A stretch of 64,000 nt of DNA from Mogibacterium neglectum (GCF_030644205.1 NZ_CP128647.1:62001-126000); one strand, 5' to 3'. Positions 1-9,303 are shown, counted from the stretch's first letter. The notes: generated from the sequence alone by a model not told the origin. Numbers and translations: made by a program.

Positions 1-1
1 A

Positions 2-118
2 AGAAAAAAGATTGTCGCTCTTATGGGAGATATTCCGCGAATCGAGCTTTTTGCAAGAAAAGAAAGTCCCGGCTGGGATATATGGGGAAATGAAGTAAAA
101 AGCAGTATTACGCTTTAG
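2..118 (+). CDS. DNA adenine methylase, C-terminal end (MT-A70 type), partial
   Basis: The window opens inside a reading frame that ends with TAG at 116-118. The visible 38 residues contain RIELFARKESPGWDIWGNE, which matches the usual C-terminus of phage and ICE MT-A70 family N6-adenine methyltransferases (RIELFAR then GWxxWGNE). The catalytic motif lies upstream of the window, so activity cannot be judged. In ICEs of this kind such a gene sits among the conjugation genes and probably protects the incoming element from host restriction. Family assignment rests on the tail only. Confidence 0.7.
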   Translation, partial: RKKIVALMGDIPRIELFARKESPGWDIWGNEVKSSITL

Positions 119-154
119 ATTTATGTATGTTTTCAAAGTTCATAGAGGACATTT

Positions 155-194
155 GCAAAAAAATGAAATGAGCTACCTAAGTACATGGTAGCTC
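155..194 (-). terminator. Rho-independent terminator of the YjzC-like gene
   Basis: A perfect 8-bp stem GAGCTACC (170-177) and GGTAGCTC (187-194) encloses a 9-nt loop. On the minus strand it is followed by a T-rich tract (complement of 155-169). It lies just past the stop of the minus-strand gene at 207-383. Confidence 0.75.
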
Positions 195-206
195 AGCTGG
201 TAAAAC

Positions 207-383
207 TTATTTAGTTTTTGTGGGGTCATTCATTACGTAACTTTGTCCTTTTTGGAGAGTAGGTGGAAAAGGTTCGCCTTTTACAACAGTTCTTTCAACA
301 CCTGTTTTACCTCCACGAGGACCAACAATTCCGTACTGACCTGATTTTGGAGCAGACTGTCCCGGTTTGAATTTATTATCCAT
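207..383 (-). CDS. YjzC-like small protein
   Basis: This is a 58-residue protein beginning MDNKFKPGQSAPKSGQYG, with an AAAGGAGG ribosome site six bases before the ATG. It resembles the YjzC family of Bacillota, whose members start with FKPGQ.AP.SG.Y and have about 60 residues; their function is not known. It is transcribed against the conjugation operon, has its own promoter and its own terminator, and so is an independent unit inside the ICE. It is rich in Gly, Lys and Pro and has no membrane segment or cysteine. Confidence 0.75.
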   Translation of the reverse strand: MDNKFKPGQSAPKSGQYGIVGPRGGKTGVERTVVKGEPFPPTLQKGQSYVMNDPTKTK

Positions 384-436
384 AGTGTTCCTCCTTTCTT
401 AATTATTAGCACACTTGTTAAGTGAGTGCTGGTAGC

Positions 437-465
437 AGTATAGACCTATATATGCAAAAAGTCAA
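437..465 (-). promoter_or_regulatory. Sigma-A promoter for the YjzC-like gene
   Basis: On the minus strand TTGACT (460-465) and TATACT (437-442) are separated by 17 bases, close to the sigma-A consensus. The transcript would begin with an imperfect hairpin (about 405-430) before the ribosome site. Confidence 0.7.
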
Positions 466-512
466 TAGAAGGAACACTATATATAGTCATAAATACAAGA
501 AAGGAGGTTTTT

Positions 513-908
513 ATGGCGTATGTACCCGTACCGAAGGATCTGACAAAGGTTAAAACGAAGGTTGCCTTTAACCTGACAAAAAGACAGATCCTTTGTTTTA
601 CGGCAGCTCTCATTTTAGGGCTGCCTGTTTTCTTTCTCTTAAAGGGAAGCGCAGGCACAAGCCTTGCGTCTTTTTTCATGATTTTAGTTATGCTTCCCTT
701 TTTCCTCTTTGCCATGTACGAAAAACACGGACAGCCCCTTGAGGTCATTCTAAAACATATCGTGCAGACAAAGTTTATCAGAAAGAAGGAACGTCCCTAC
801 CGGACGAAAAATTATTATGCCCTGCTCATAAGGCAGAGAAAACTTGAAAAGGAGGTATTTCATATTGTTAAAGGACAAAACAAAGGAAAAAAACAGCATA
901 AGAACTAA
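513..908 (+). CDS. PrgI-family conjugation membrane protein
   Basis: The 131-residue product starts MAYVPVPKDLTKVKTK after an AAGGAGG site. Two hydrophobic segments occupy about residues 28-44 and 50-68, followed by a basic cytoplasmic tail. This layout and the N-terminus fit the PrgI family, small membrane components of Gram-positive type IV secretion (VirB3-like), which are encoded directly before the VirB4 ATPase. That is the case here: the next gene starts inside the end of this one, which suggests coupled translation. Confidence 0.85.
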   Translation: MAYVPVPKDLTKVKTKVAFNLTKRQILCFTAALILGLPVFFLLKGSAGTSLASFFMILVMLPFFLFAMYEKHGQPLEVILKHIVQTKFIRKKERPYRTKNYYALLIRQRKLEKEVFHIVKGQNKGKKQHKN

Positions 909-3270
909 ACGAAAGCTGACAAGAAGCGAGAAAAAGCAGATTGCGGAGCTGATTAGAAAAGCAAAGCCGGATAAAAAGGCTTCTTCCGCACAGGAGAGCA
1001 TCCCCTACCTTTCCATGTATCCGGACGGAATCTGTAAAGTAACGGAAAACAGATACAGTAGGTGCATTGCCTTTTCCGACATCAACTATCAGCTTGCAGG
1101 AGCGGATGAGAAAACCGCAATCTTTGAAAACTGGTGCGACTTTCTCAATTACTTTGATTCCTCTGTGGATGTGCAGCTTTCCTTTATCAATCAGGGAAGC
1201 CGCGGAGAAGCAAAAGAAACGATTGAAATTCCAACGCAGGATGATGACTTTAATTCCATAAGATCGGAATATCAGAAAATGCTTTCAGAGCAGCTTTCCA
1301 AAGGAAACAACGGACTTGTGAAACTGAAATTCGTAACATTCAGCATAGAAGCGGACAGCTTAAGCGCTGCAAAGGCAAGACTGAATCGAATTGAAACGGA
1401 TATGCTGAACAATTTCAAGGTGCTTGGTGTAAGTGCTCATTCCATGAACGGATATGAGAGATTAAAAACTTTACACGGTATTTTTCATCCGGAGGGAGAA
1501 CCGTTTTTCTTTTCTTGGGACTATCTTGTTCCGTCAGGACTATCAACCAAAGATTTTATTGCACCGTCCTCTTTTCGTTTTGGGGAAGGAAGAACCTTTC
1601 GCATGGGCGCTAAACTTGGTGCGGTAAGCTTTCTTGAAATCTTGGCTCCGGAATTAAACGACCGCATATTATCCGATCTTTTAGATCTTGAAACAGGAAT
1701 GATTGTAAACCTGCATATCAAAAGCATCGATCAGGCGGAGGCAATCAAAACAATCAAAAGAAAAATCACAGACCTTGACAAAATGAAGATTGACGAGCAG
1801 AAAAAAGCCGTCCGATCCGGCTATGACATGGACATTATCCCGTCCGATCTTGCCACCTATGGCGGCGAAGCAAAAAATCTTTTGCAGGATCTTCAAAGCA
1901 GAAACGAAAGAATGTTTCTTGTTACTTTTTTAGTCGTGAACATGGCAGGCAGCAAAAGAAAGCTGGATAATGACATCTTTGCCGCCGCGGGAATTGCACA
2001 GAAATATAACTGTGCTCTTACCCGCCTTGACTTTCAGCAGGAGGAAGGATTGATGTCAAGCATTCCTATTGGAAGAAATGAAATTGAAATTCAAAGAGGA
2101 CTTACCACCTCAAGCACTGCCGTATTCATTCCCTTTATTACGCAGGAGCTTTTTCAGGGCGGCGAAGCTCTCTATTATGGGCTTAATGCTCTTTCAAACA
2201 ACATGATTTTATGCGACAGAAAGCAGCTGAAAAATCCGAACGGCTTGATTCTCGGAACACCGGGTTCAGGTAAATCCTTTGCGGCAAAGCGTGAAATTAC
2301 AAACGCCTTTTTAATTACGAATGATGACATTTATATATCAGATCCGGAATCGGAATATTCACCTTTGGTAAACAGCCTTTTGGGACAGGTCATCCGTATC
2401 TCTCCCACAAGCAAAGAGTATATCAATCCTATGGATATAAACCTTAATTACAGCGAGGATGATAATCCCCTTGCCTTAAAATCGGATTTTATCCTTTCTC
2501 TTTGCGAGCTTGTAGTAGGCGGAAAAGAAGGACTTGCCCCCGTGGAAAAAACGGTCATCGATCGCTCGGTAAGAAATATTTACAGAGAGTTTCTTGCAGA
2601 TCCGGCAACGGAAAAGATGCCTGTTTTGGGAGACCTTTACGATGAGCTTTTAAGACAGCCTGAGCCGGAGGCTGCACGAGTTGCGGCAGCACTTGAACTT
2701 TATGTAACGGGCTCTCTCAATGTATTTAATCACAGAACCAATGTAGAGCTTACGAACCGCCTTGTATGCTTTGACATTAAAAGCCTCGGAAAGCAGCTTA
2801 AAAAGCTGGGAATGTTAATTGTTCAGGATCAGATCTGGAACCGTGTCACCATCAACAGAGCGCAAAGTAAAGCGACCCGCTACTACATGGATGAATTTCA
2901 TTTGCTACTTCGTGAAGAGCAGACAGCCGCATATTCCGTTGAAATCTGGAAACGTTTCAGAAAATGGTCGGGCATCCCGACAGGAATCACTCAAAATGTA
3001 AAGGATCTTTTATCAAGCAGGGAGGTTGAAAACATTTTTGAAAACAGCGATTTTGTTCTGATGTTAAATCAGGCGGTAAGCGACAGAAATATCCTTGCAA
3101 AACAGCTTAATATTTCTCCGCAGCAGATGAAGTATGTAACGCATACGGAAGCCGGAGAAGGACTGCTTTTTTACGGAAATGTTATCCTGCCTTTTGTGGA
3201 TCACTTCCCGAAAGATACAAAACTTTACAAGGTGATGACGACAAAGCCGGAGGAAGTGAGCGGCGAATGA
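865..3270 (+). CDS. virB4: VirB4-like conjugation ATPase
   Basis: This is the energising ATPase of the conjugative type IV secretion channel, working at the inner face of the membrane. The product has about 801 residues, the usual size. Walker A is GTPGSGKS (near residue 470) and Walker B is YYMDEFH (near residue 672). An N-terminal CagE/TrbE-like part precedes the RecA-like core. I take the TTG at 865 as start because GGAGG (851-855) lies nine bases upstream; an earlier TTG at 844 lacks a ribosome site. The stop overlaps the next start (ATGA). Confidence 0.92.
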   Translation: MLKDKTKEKNSIRTKRKLTRSEKKQIAELIRKAKPDKKASSAQESIPYLSMYPDGICKVTENRYSRCIAFSDINYQLAGADEKTAIFENWCDFLNYFDSSVDVQLSFINQGSRGEAKETIEIPTQDDDFNSIRSEYQKMLSEQLSKGNNGLVKLKFVTFSIEADSLSAAKARLNRIETDMLNNFKVLGVSAHSMNGYERLKTLHGIFHPEGEPFFFSWDYLVPSGLSTKDFIAPSSFRFGEGRTFRMGAKLGAVSFLEILAPELNDRILSDLLDLETGMIVNLHIKSIDQAEAIKTIKRKITDLDKMKIDEQKKAVRSGYDMDIIPSDLATYGGEAKNLLQDLQSRNERMFLVTFLVVNMAGSKRKLDNDIFAAAGIAQKYNCALTRLDFQQEEGLMSSIPIGRNEIEIQRGLTTSSTAVFIPFITQELFQGGEALYYGLNALSNNMILCDRKQLKNPNGLILGTPGSGKSFAAKREITNAFLITNDDIYISDPESEYSPLVNSLLGQVIRISPTSKEYINPMDINLNYSEDDNPLALKSDFILSLCELVVGGKEGLAPVEKTVIDRSVRNIYREFLADPATEKMPVLGDLYDELLRQPEPEAARVAAALELYVTGSLNVFNHRTNVELTNRLVCFDIKSLGKQLKKLGMLIVQDQIWNRVTINRAQSKATRYYMDEFHLLLREEQTAAYSVEIWKRFRKWSGIPTGITQNVKDLLSSREVENIFENSDFVLMLNQAVSDRNILAKQLNISPQQMKYVTHTEAGEGLLFYGNVILPFVDHFPKDTKLYKVMTTKPEEVSGE

Positions 3271-4184
3271 AGAAACTAACGCATTTCAGCCTGTTTACCG
3301 GAATCGGAGGAATCGACCTTGCAGCGGAAGCCGCAGGCTTTTCTACTCTCTGTCAGTGTGAGTGGGCGGACTTTCCAAATGCCGTACTCAAAAAGCATTG
3401 GCCGGACGTTCCGCGTTTTCAGGATATTACTACCGTTACAAAGGAGGCATTTATTGAAAAAACAGGACAAGATACCGTTACCCTCATATCCGGAGGTTTC
3501 CCGTGCCAGCCCTTTTCCGCAATCGGAGCAAAAAAGGGATTTACAGACCCCCGCTATCTCTGGCCGCAGATGTGCAGAGTTATTAAAGAGCTCAAGCCCC
3601 GGTTCGTGCTTGGCGAAAATGTTGCTAACTTCGTCAATATGGGGCTCAACAAAACGATCATTGACTTGGAAAAAGCGGGATATGCCGTTTGGACATTTCT
3701 ACTTCCTGCTTGCAGCGTCGGCGCATGGCATGAACGCAAGCGAACTTTTATCGTGGGGGCAGATGTTTCCTACGCCCCTTGCATCCGACACGGGAACAAG
3801 ACCGGCGGTGCCGCAGGTAGTCCTATCTCCTGCGGGCTCTTTTCGCAGGAAGAAGAAAACGGGACACTGGTCGGCAAATCTGTCGGAGGCGATCTACTAT
3901 CTGGAGAAAAACACAGATCCAAAACTTCGCTTCAATCCGGAGTGGGTGGAATGGCTGATGGGATTCCCGCGAGCGTGGACGGACGTTTCCTCTGGATAAC
4001 GGAGCCTACGGATATTCCGAGGCTTACAGAGGATAAAAAAGACCGGGTAAAGCGATTAAAGGTACTGGGCAATGCCGTTGTTCCCGCGCAGGTTTACCCG
4101 ATTCTGAAATACATTGCAGATATTGAACTTGGGCGCTGCAAAAACTCTTGCGTCTTTTCAGGAAAGGAAGGTGATGCACTTTGA
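3267..4184 (+). CDS. DNA cytosine-5 methyltransferase
   Basis: The 305-residue protein methylates cytosine in DNA, probably for ICE protection from restriction. Motif I is FSLFTGIGGID, motif IV is GGFPCQPFS with the catalytic Cys, motif VI is GENV, and motif X is LGNAVVPAQ near the C-terminus. It overlaps virB4 by four bases. The target-recognition part, about residues 165-245, is odd. The +1 frame across 3760-3999 also reads like a methylase segment (MFPTPLASDTG, then NPEWVEWLMGFP). The gene may carry two compensating frameshifts there. The N- and C-terminal motifs are safe; the middle is uncertain. Confidence 0.85.
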   Translation: MKKLTHFSLFTGIGGIDLAAEAAGFSTLCQCEWADFPNAVLKKHWPDVPRFQDITTVTKEAFIEKTGQDTVTLISGGFPCQPFSAIGAKKGFTDPRYLWPQMCRVIKELKPRFVLGENVANFVNMGLNKTIIDLEKAGYAVWTFLLPACSVGAWHERKRTFIVGADVSYAPCIRHGNKTGGAAGSPISCGLFSQEEENGTLVGKSVGGDLLSGEKHRSKTSLQSGVGGMADGIPASVDGRFLWITEPTDIPRLTEDKKDRVKRLKVLGNAVVPAQVYPILKYIADIELGRCKNSCVFSGKEGDAL

Positions 4185-6085
4185 AAGAACCTCTAAAGCC
4201 CCGTGATAAGTTCAGGCAAAAAATGAGCCGGGACGGACTTGTCAGAGAAAATATGACAACAGGAAAAACGGAAAATATATCGAGCAGAGTAAACGAAAAT
4301 TCCATTCAGGATGTTCCCGAAAGCCTGATACAAGGTAAAGAAATCTCTAACAAAAAATCCTCAAGGCTTACCTTTACCGAAGAAGAAAGAAATATTCCGG
4401 AGCTTCAAAAGTATATTAAAAAGTCGGATCAGGCGGCAAACCGGCTTGATAAGGCAAGGGATAAAATCCCGAAGAAAAAAGTTCTTTCCTTTGACCGTGA
4501 GTTTGACGAAAAATCAGGAAAAGGAAAAACGAGACTTCACTTTGAAGAAAAGGAAAAGCCGATCGGAACGGGAAAAGGTATAGACCCTATTTCCCCCGCA
4601 CTGAATGAAGCCGGCGTCTTTGTGCATAAGAAAATTCATGAGACGGAGCATGACAATGCAGGTGTTGAAGCGGCACACAAAACCGAAAAGGCTGCTGAAA
4701 CACTTGGAAGATTCAGCGTAAGAAAAGCAAGAGAGAATTACAGAAATCAGAAGTTAAAGCCCTATCGCACCGCAAGAAAAGCGGAGAAAGCCGCTGAAAA
4801 AGCAAATGCAAAGTATTTTTACAAAAAGGCAATGTATGAAAATCCGAATCTGTCATCTGCAAATCCTTTTAGCCGTATGTGGCAGAAAAGACGCCTTAAA
4901 AGAAAGTATGCCGCAGAGCTTCGTAAGAAAGGACAAAAAGCGGCAAAGGCGGCAAAGAAGTCTGCGGAAAGAACAAAACAGGCAGGCTCCTTTATTCTAC
5001 GGCACAGACGAGGAATTGCGATTCTGATTGCTCTCTCTTTAATATTCATTTTGATTTTTACCGGCTTATCTTCCTGCTCCTCTCTTTTATCCGGAGGCTT
5101 TAACGGCGTTTTAGGAACAAGCTACACATCAGAGGACATCGATCTTGTGGCGGTGGAAAATGCCTATGCAACTATGGAAAATGAGCTGCAGGGAAAAATA
5201 GACAATGTAAAAAAAGATTATCCCGGCTATGACGAGTACAAATATGAGCTTGACGGTATCGGGCACAATCCTCATGAACTTGCTTCCATTCTTACGGCAA
5301 AGCACCAAAGCTACACCCTTTCCAAAGTGCAAGCAGACCTACAGAAAATTTTTGAAAAGCAGTATTCTCTCACCTTAAAAGAAGAAGTTGAGGTGCGCTA
5401 CAAAACGGAAACACATACCGATCCCGATACGGGAGAAACCACAGAGGAAGAAGTCCCATATAACTATTACATTCTTCATGTCAGGCTGAAAACGACACCA
5501 CTTTCTGATATTGCAAGAGAAATCTTAAATGAAGATGAGCTGAAAATGTACCGTGTCTATCTTGAAACCAGTGGAAACAAGCCCCTTGTATTCGGCGGCG
5601 GTTCTCCTGATGGCAGCGCTTCGGAGGATTTAAGCGGTGTTCATTTTGTGAACGGCACCCGCCCCGGAAATCCGGAGCTTGTAAGCCTTGCAAAGAAACA
5701 GGTCGGAAATGTGGGCGGCTATCCTTACTGGAGCTGGTACGGCTTTAACGGACGCGTGGAATGGTGCGCCTGCTTTGTATCGTGGTGCTACCACAAAGCA
5801 GGAAAAAGCGAGCCGCGTTTTGCAGGCTGTCAGTCGCAGGGCGTGCCTTGGTTTACTTCCCGCGGGCAATGGGGAGCAAGAGGCTACAAAAATATCGCAC
5901 CGGGAGATGCCATCTTCTTTGACTGGGACGGAGACGGCGGAGCCGATCACGTGGGAATCGTGATAGGAACAGACGGAAGCCGTGTCTATACCGTTGAAGG
6001 AAATTCCGGTGATGCCTGCAAGATTAAAAGCTATGACATAAATTCCGGCTATATCAAAGGCTACGGACTGATGAACTGGGATTAA
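4181..6085 (+). CDS. CHAP-domain cell-wall hydrolase of the conjugation apparatus
   Basis: This 634-residue protein has a long Lys/Glu/Ala-rich, probably coiled N-terminal part (1-280), one membrane segment (about 281-300, IAILIALSLIFILIF) and an extracellular part. The extracellular part ends in a CHAP domain (about 495-634). Catalytic residues are visible as Cys in EWCACFVSWC, His in ADHVGIV and Asn in EGNSG. Such VirB1-like enzymes open the peptidoglycan for the mating channel. Start is TTG at 4181 after AAGGAAGG, overlapping the methylase stop. Confidence 0.88.
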   Translation: MKEPLKPRDKFRQKMSRDGLVRENMTTGKTENISSRVNENSIQDVPESLIQGKEISNKKSSRLTFTEEERNIPELQKYIKKSDQAANRLDKARDKIPKKKVLSFDREFDEKSGKGKTRLHFEEKEKPIGTGKGIDPISPALNEAGVFVHKKIHETEHDNAGVEAAHKTEKAAETLGRFSVRKARENYRNQKLKPYRTARKAEKAAEKANAKYFYKKAMYENPNLSSANPFSRMWQKRRLKRKYAAELRKKGQKAAKAAKKSAERTKQAGSFILRHRRGIAILIALSLIFILIFTGLSSCSSLLSGGFNGVLGTSYTSEDIDLVAVENAYATMENELQGKIDNVKKDYPGYDEYKYELDGIGHNPHELASILTAKHQSYTLSKVQADLQKIFEKQYSLTLKEEVEVRYKTETHTDPDTGETTEEEVPYNYYILHVRLKTTPLSDIAREILNEDELKMYRVYLETSGNKPLVFGGGSPDGSASEDLSGVHFVNGTRPGNPELVSLAKKQVGNVGGYPYWSWYGFNGRVEWCACFVSWCYHKAGKSEPRFAGCQSQGVPWFTSRGQWGARGYKNIAPGDAIFFDWDGDGGADHVGIVIGTDGSRVYTVEGNSGDACKIKSYDINSGYIKGYGLMNWD

Positions 6086-6110
6086 CAAAAAATGAAAGGA
6101 GAACACATTT

Positions 6111-6365
6111 ATGGCAAACAAGAAAATCTTAAAAATCGAAAAGGAAATTCAAAGAACCCGTGAGAAAATCACGGAACAGCAAAACAAGCTAAAAGAACTT
6201 GAAGTGCAGAAAACGGAGGCGGAAAATCTTGAAATCGTGCAGATGGTAAGATCGCTTCACATGACCCCTGCCGAGCTTTCCGAGTTTTTAGCAAAGGGTG
6301 TGATTCCTGATAAGGAAGCTATTACAGAAAATGAGTATATGGAGGATATAGAAAATGAAGAATAA
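6111..6365 (+). CDS. DUF4315-family ICE protein
   Basis: The 84-residue protein starts after AAAGGAG and is dominated by a Lys/Glu-rich coiled coil (residues 5-40, KIEKEIQRTREKITEQQNKL). A short part with MTPAELSEFLAKG follows. This composition and position, between the CHAP protein and a DUF4366 protein, match DUF4315 proteins of Tn1549-like elements. Their role in transfer is unknown. The end overlaps the next start by 11 bases. Confidence 0.75.
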   Translation: MANKKILKIEKEIQRTREKITEQQNKLKELEVQKTEAENLEIVQMVRSLHMTPAELSEFLAKGVIPDKEAITENEYMEDIENEE

Positions 6366-7020
6366 AATCATAATGAGAATAACGACTGCTCTCTTTGCCG
6401 CCCTGATCCTTATGGGCGGCTTTTCAATTCCCGCTTATGCCGGCGGAGGCGGCGATGCCACAAATGACAGTAATGTAAAAACGGAGGAAACGAAAGAAGA
6501 AAAAAAGTCCCTTACCCCGGACGGTAACATGACCCTTATAGATAATGTCAAGGGCGATGCCGCAAAGGACAAGGAATTTATCATTGTAAAAAGCAAGGGC
6601 GGAAATTACTTCTATATCGTGATCGACCATGCTGCGCAGGGAGAAAACACCGTTCATTTCTTAAATCAGGTGGACGAAAAGGATCTGCTTTCCATTATTG
6701 ATGAAAAAGACAGCCTGACCGCAAAACCGGAGCTTCCGAAACAGGAACAGCCGAAACAGGAAACGGAAAAACCGAAGCCCGAAGAAAAACCGGAGAAAAA
6801 TAATCCTGCAGGGATGATTGTGCTATCCCTTATTCTCATTCTCGGACTTGCCGGCGGAGCGTTTTATTATTTTAAGTTCCTAAAACCGAAGCAGAATGTG
6901 AAAGGAACAACTGACCTTGACGAGTTCGATTTTGAGGATTACGAGGATGATTTTACAGAAGAAAACGACGAGGACGGCGAAGAAATTTCAGAGGCAACAG
7001 AGCCGGATGAAACAGTATGA
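6355..7020 (+). CDS. DUF4366-family membrane protein
   Basis: The 221-residue protein has a signal peptide (1-29, ending IPAYA), an extracellular domain (30-120), a Lys/Glu/Pro linker, one membrane segment (about 153-170, IVLSLILILGLAGGAF) and an acidic cytoplasmic tail. It fits the DUF4366 family found at this place in Tn1549-like ICEs. The topology suggests a surface protein anchored next to the mating channel. Function is not established. Confidence 0.8.
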   Translation: MKNKIIMRITTALFAALILMGGFSIPAYAGGGGDATNDSNVKTEETKEEKKSLTPDGNMTLIDNVKGDAAKDKEFIIVKSKGGNYFYIVIDHAAQGENTVHFLNQVDEKDLLSIIDEKDSLTAKPELPKQEQPKQETEKPKPEEKPEKNNPAGMIVLSLILILGLAGGAFYYFKFLKPKQNVKGTTDLDEFDFEDYEDDFTEENDEDGEEISEATEPDETV

Positions 7021-7202
7021 CATGGTTTACAGACAGTATCTATGAGCGACTGATGACGGAAAAACCGAAATGCGGGCGGCCTGAAAAAGAGCCGCCTGCT
7101 TCTTTTTCCTCAAAATGTGAGAGTTGCCCTTACAGGGGAAAGACCCCCTGCATCGGGTACTGTATCAGGAAAATAAAAGAAAAAAGAGAACCGGAGCTTT
7201 AG
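7017..7202 (+). CDS. Small cysteine-rich ICE protein
   Basis: This 61-residue protein has four cysteines in its second half (CESCPYRGKTPCIGYC), which could bind a metal. It overlaps the stop of the previous gene (ATGA) and is followed 13 bases later by topB, so it is probably translated as part of the operon. I do not recognise a named family. The codon use matches its neighbours, which supports it being real. Confidence 0.6.
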   Translation: MTWFTDSIYERLMTEKPKCGRPEKEPPASFSSKCESCPYRGKTPCIGYCIRKIKEKREPEL

Positions 7203-7215
7203 AAAGGATCAGAAA

Positions 7216-9303
7216 ATGAAACTTATTATATGTGAAAAACCGAGTGTCGGAATGACAATAGCGTCCGCACTTGGAATAGAAACGAAAAAGGACGGATATA
7301 TGGAGGGAAAAGACTTTCTTGTATCTTGGTGCATCGGACATCTTGTAGAGCTTTCCGAGCCGTCCGCATATGGAAGCAAGTACGAAAAATGGAACCTTGA
7401 AGCCTTGCCTGTTTTTCCTGAAAGCTGGCAACTTACCGTATCAAAGGATAAGAAAAAGCAGTTTTTAGTATTAAAGGCACTTCTTTTCAGAAACGATGTT
7501 ACAGAGGTGATAAACGGGTGCGACGCAGGACGCGAGGGAGAACTCATTTTCCGCTTTGTTATGGAAAAAGCAGGCTGCAAAAAGCCTGTAAAAAGACTTT
7601 GGATTTCTTCAATGGAAGAATCCGCAATAAAGAAAGGTTTTGACGATCTAAAGGATGGAAACGATTATGACAATCTCTATTTTTCCGCCCTATGCAGAGC
7701 AAAGGCGGACTGGCTTGTCGGAATCAATGCGACACGCCTGTTTTCCCTTTTATATAACCATACCTTAAATGTGGGACGGGTGCAGAGCCCGACCTTAAAA
7801 ATGCTGGTAGATCGAAATGACGCGATTACCAATTTCAAGAAAGAAAAATATTACCATGTGTGCCTTACTTTAGGAGATGCGGAAGCTATCAGCGAAAAGG
7901 TTTCAAGCAGAGAAAAATCGGAAGAAATCGCCGAGGCCTGCAAAGGAAAAAGTGCAGTCTGCACTTCTGTTAGCCATGAAAAGAAGGAAGCGCTGCCGCC
8001 GAAGCTTTTTGACCTTACCGCACTTCAAAAGGAAGCAAACCGCATTTTCGGATATACCGCAAAGCAGACCCTTGACCTTGCGCAGAGCCTTTATGAAAAG
8101 AAGCTTCTGACCTATCCGAGAACGGACAGCAATTACCTGACGGACGATATGGAGGAAACGGCGGAAGCGGTTATTCAAATGCTTTTTTCAAAACTTTCCT
8201 TTATAAATGACGCTTCCTTTACACCGAAAGTAAAATCTATTCTTAATAGCAAAAAGGTATCGGATCACCATGCCGTTATTCCCACAACGGAGCTTGAAAA
8301 GACGGATCTTTTCATGCTTCCAGAAAGTGAACGAAACATCCTCTTTCTTGTAGGTACAAGGCTTCTCATAGCAACCGCTTCTTCTCATGTATATGAAACG
8401 GTTACTGCGATATTTAATTGCACAGAGCTTACTTTTACGGCAAAGGGAAAAACCGTGTTATCTTCCGGATGGAAAGAAACGGAACAGCTTTTTCTAATGA
8501 GCCTAAAGGAAAAACCGGACAGTAAAGTTCAGGAAGAAAAAGAACTCCCTGTGTTTAGGAAAGGACAGCATTTTGAAAACTTCCCTGTAAATGTTACAGA
8601 GCATGACACATTTCCCCCAAAGCCATATACGGAAAGTACACTGCTATCTTCAATGGAGCACGCAGGAAATAAGGAAACTACAAAGGACGCAGAGCGTAAA
8701 GGCTTAGGTACTCCGGCAACCCGTGCAGCCATTATTGAAAAAATCATCAAGGCAGGCTTTGTTACGAGAAAAGGAAAGCAACTCATCCCTACAAAAGACG
8801 GAATGAATCTGATTTCTGTACTTCCTGAAACGCTTACCTCTCCGTTTCTTACAGCCGAGTGGGAAAACGAGCTTTCAAGGATTGCAAAGGGAGAAGCGGT
8901 TGCAGACAGTTTTATGCAAAAAATCGAAACGCTGACAAAAGAGCTTATCGAAAATATAAATGCCGAAAAAGTGAAAACGGGCTTATTCAAGGAGGAAAAA
9001 ACGATAATCGGCGTATGCCCGCGTTGTCAAAATCCCGTCTATGAGGGAAAGCAAAACTATTATTGCAGTAACAGGGATTGCCGCTTTGCCATGTGGAAGA
9101 ATGACCGCTTCTTTACGGACAGGAAAATCACCTTTACGCCCAAACTTGCAAGGGAACTTCTGAAAGATAAGACAGCTAAAGTAAAGAATATCTACTCTCC
9201 CAAAACAGGCAAAACCTATGACGGCAATGTGGTTCTTTCCGATACCGGAGAAAAGTATGTAAACTATCGTATTGAGATAGATAGGAAGAAAAAAGAAGAA
9301 TAG
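7216..9303 (+). CDS. topB: DNA topoisomerase III
   Basis: The 695-residue type IA topoisomerase resolves single-strand links and is a regular part of Tn1549-like ICEs, where it may help process transferred strands. The Toprim domain begins KLIICEKPSVG; the acidic pair is seen in NGCDAGREGELIF; the active-site Tyr is in LLTYPRTDSNYL (near residue 300). A C-terminal zinc ribbon is present (CPRCQNPVYEGKQNYYC). ATG follows AGAAAGGATCAG. The last 11 bases belong to a 41-base inverted repeat copied near mobC. Confidence 0.95.
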   Translation: MKLIICEKPSVGMTIASALGIETKKDGYMEGKDFLVSWCIGHLVELSEPSAYGSKYEKWNLEALPVFPESWQLTVSKDKKKQFLVLKALLFRNDVTEVINGCDAGREGELIFRFVMEKAGCKKPVKRLWISSMEESAIKKGFDDLKDGNDYDNLYFSALCRAKADWLVGINATRLFSLLYNHTLNVGRVQSPTLKMLVDRNDAITNFKKEKYYHVCLTLGDAEAISEKVSSREKSEEIAEACKGKSAVCTSVSHEKKEALPPKLFDLTALQKEANRIFGYTAKQTLDLAQSLYEKKLLTYPRTDSNYLTDDMEETAEAVIQMLFSKLSFINDASFTPKVKSILNSKKVSDHHAVIPTTELEKTDLFMLPESERNILFLVGTRLLIATASSHVYETVTAIFNCTELTFTAKGKTVLSSGWKETEQLFLMSLKEKPDSKVQEEKELPVFRKGQHFENFPVNVTEHDTFPPKPYTESTLLSSMEHAGNKETTKDAERKGLGTPATRAAIIEKIIKAGFVTRKGKQLIPTKDGMNLISVLPETLTSPFLTAEWENELSRIAKGEAVADSFMQKIETLTKELIENINAEKVKTGLFKEEKTIIGVCPRCQNPVYEGKQNYYCSNRDCRFAMWKNDRFFTDRKITFTPKLARELLKDKTAKVKNIYSPKTGKTYDGNVVLSDTGEKYVNYRIEIDRKKKEE

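Noticed and set aside
187-206. Sequence resembling the D-arm of a tRNA (GGTAGCTCAGCTGGTA)
   Set aside because: It is the right arm of the terminator hairpin at 170-194 and no acceptor stem, anticodon arm or T-arm can be drawn around it.
5630-6121. Long minus-strand frame (163 codons) opposite the CHAP gene
   Set aside because: It mirrors the strongly conserved CHAP domain on the plus strand and has no ribosome site; it is a shadow frame.
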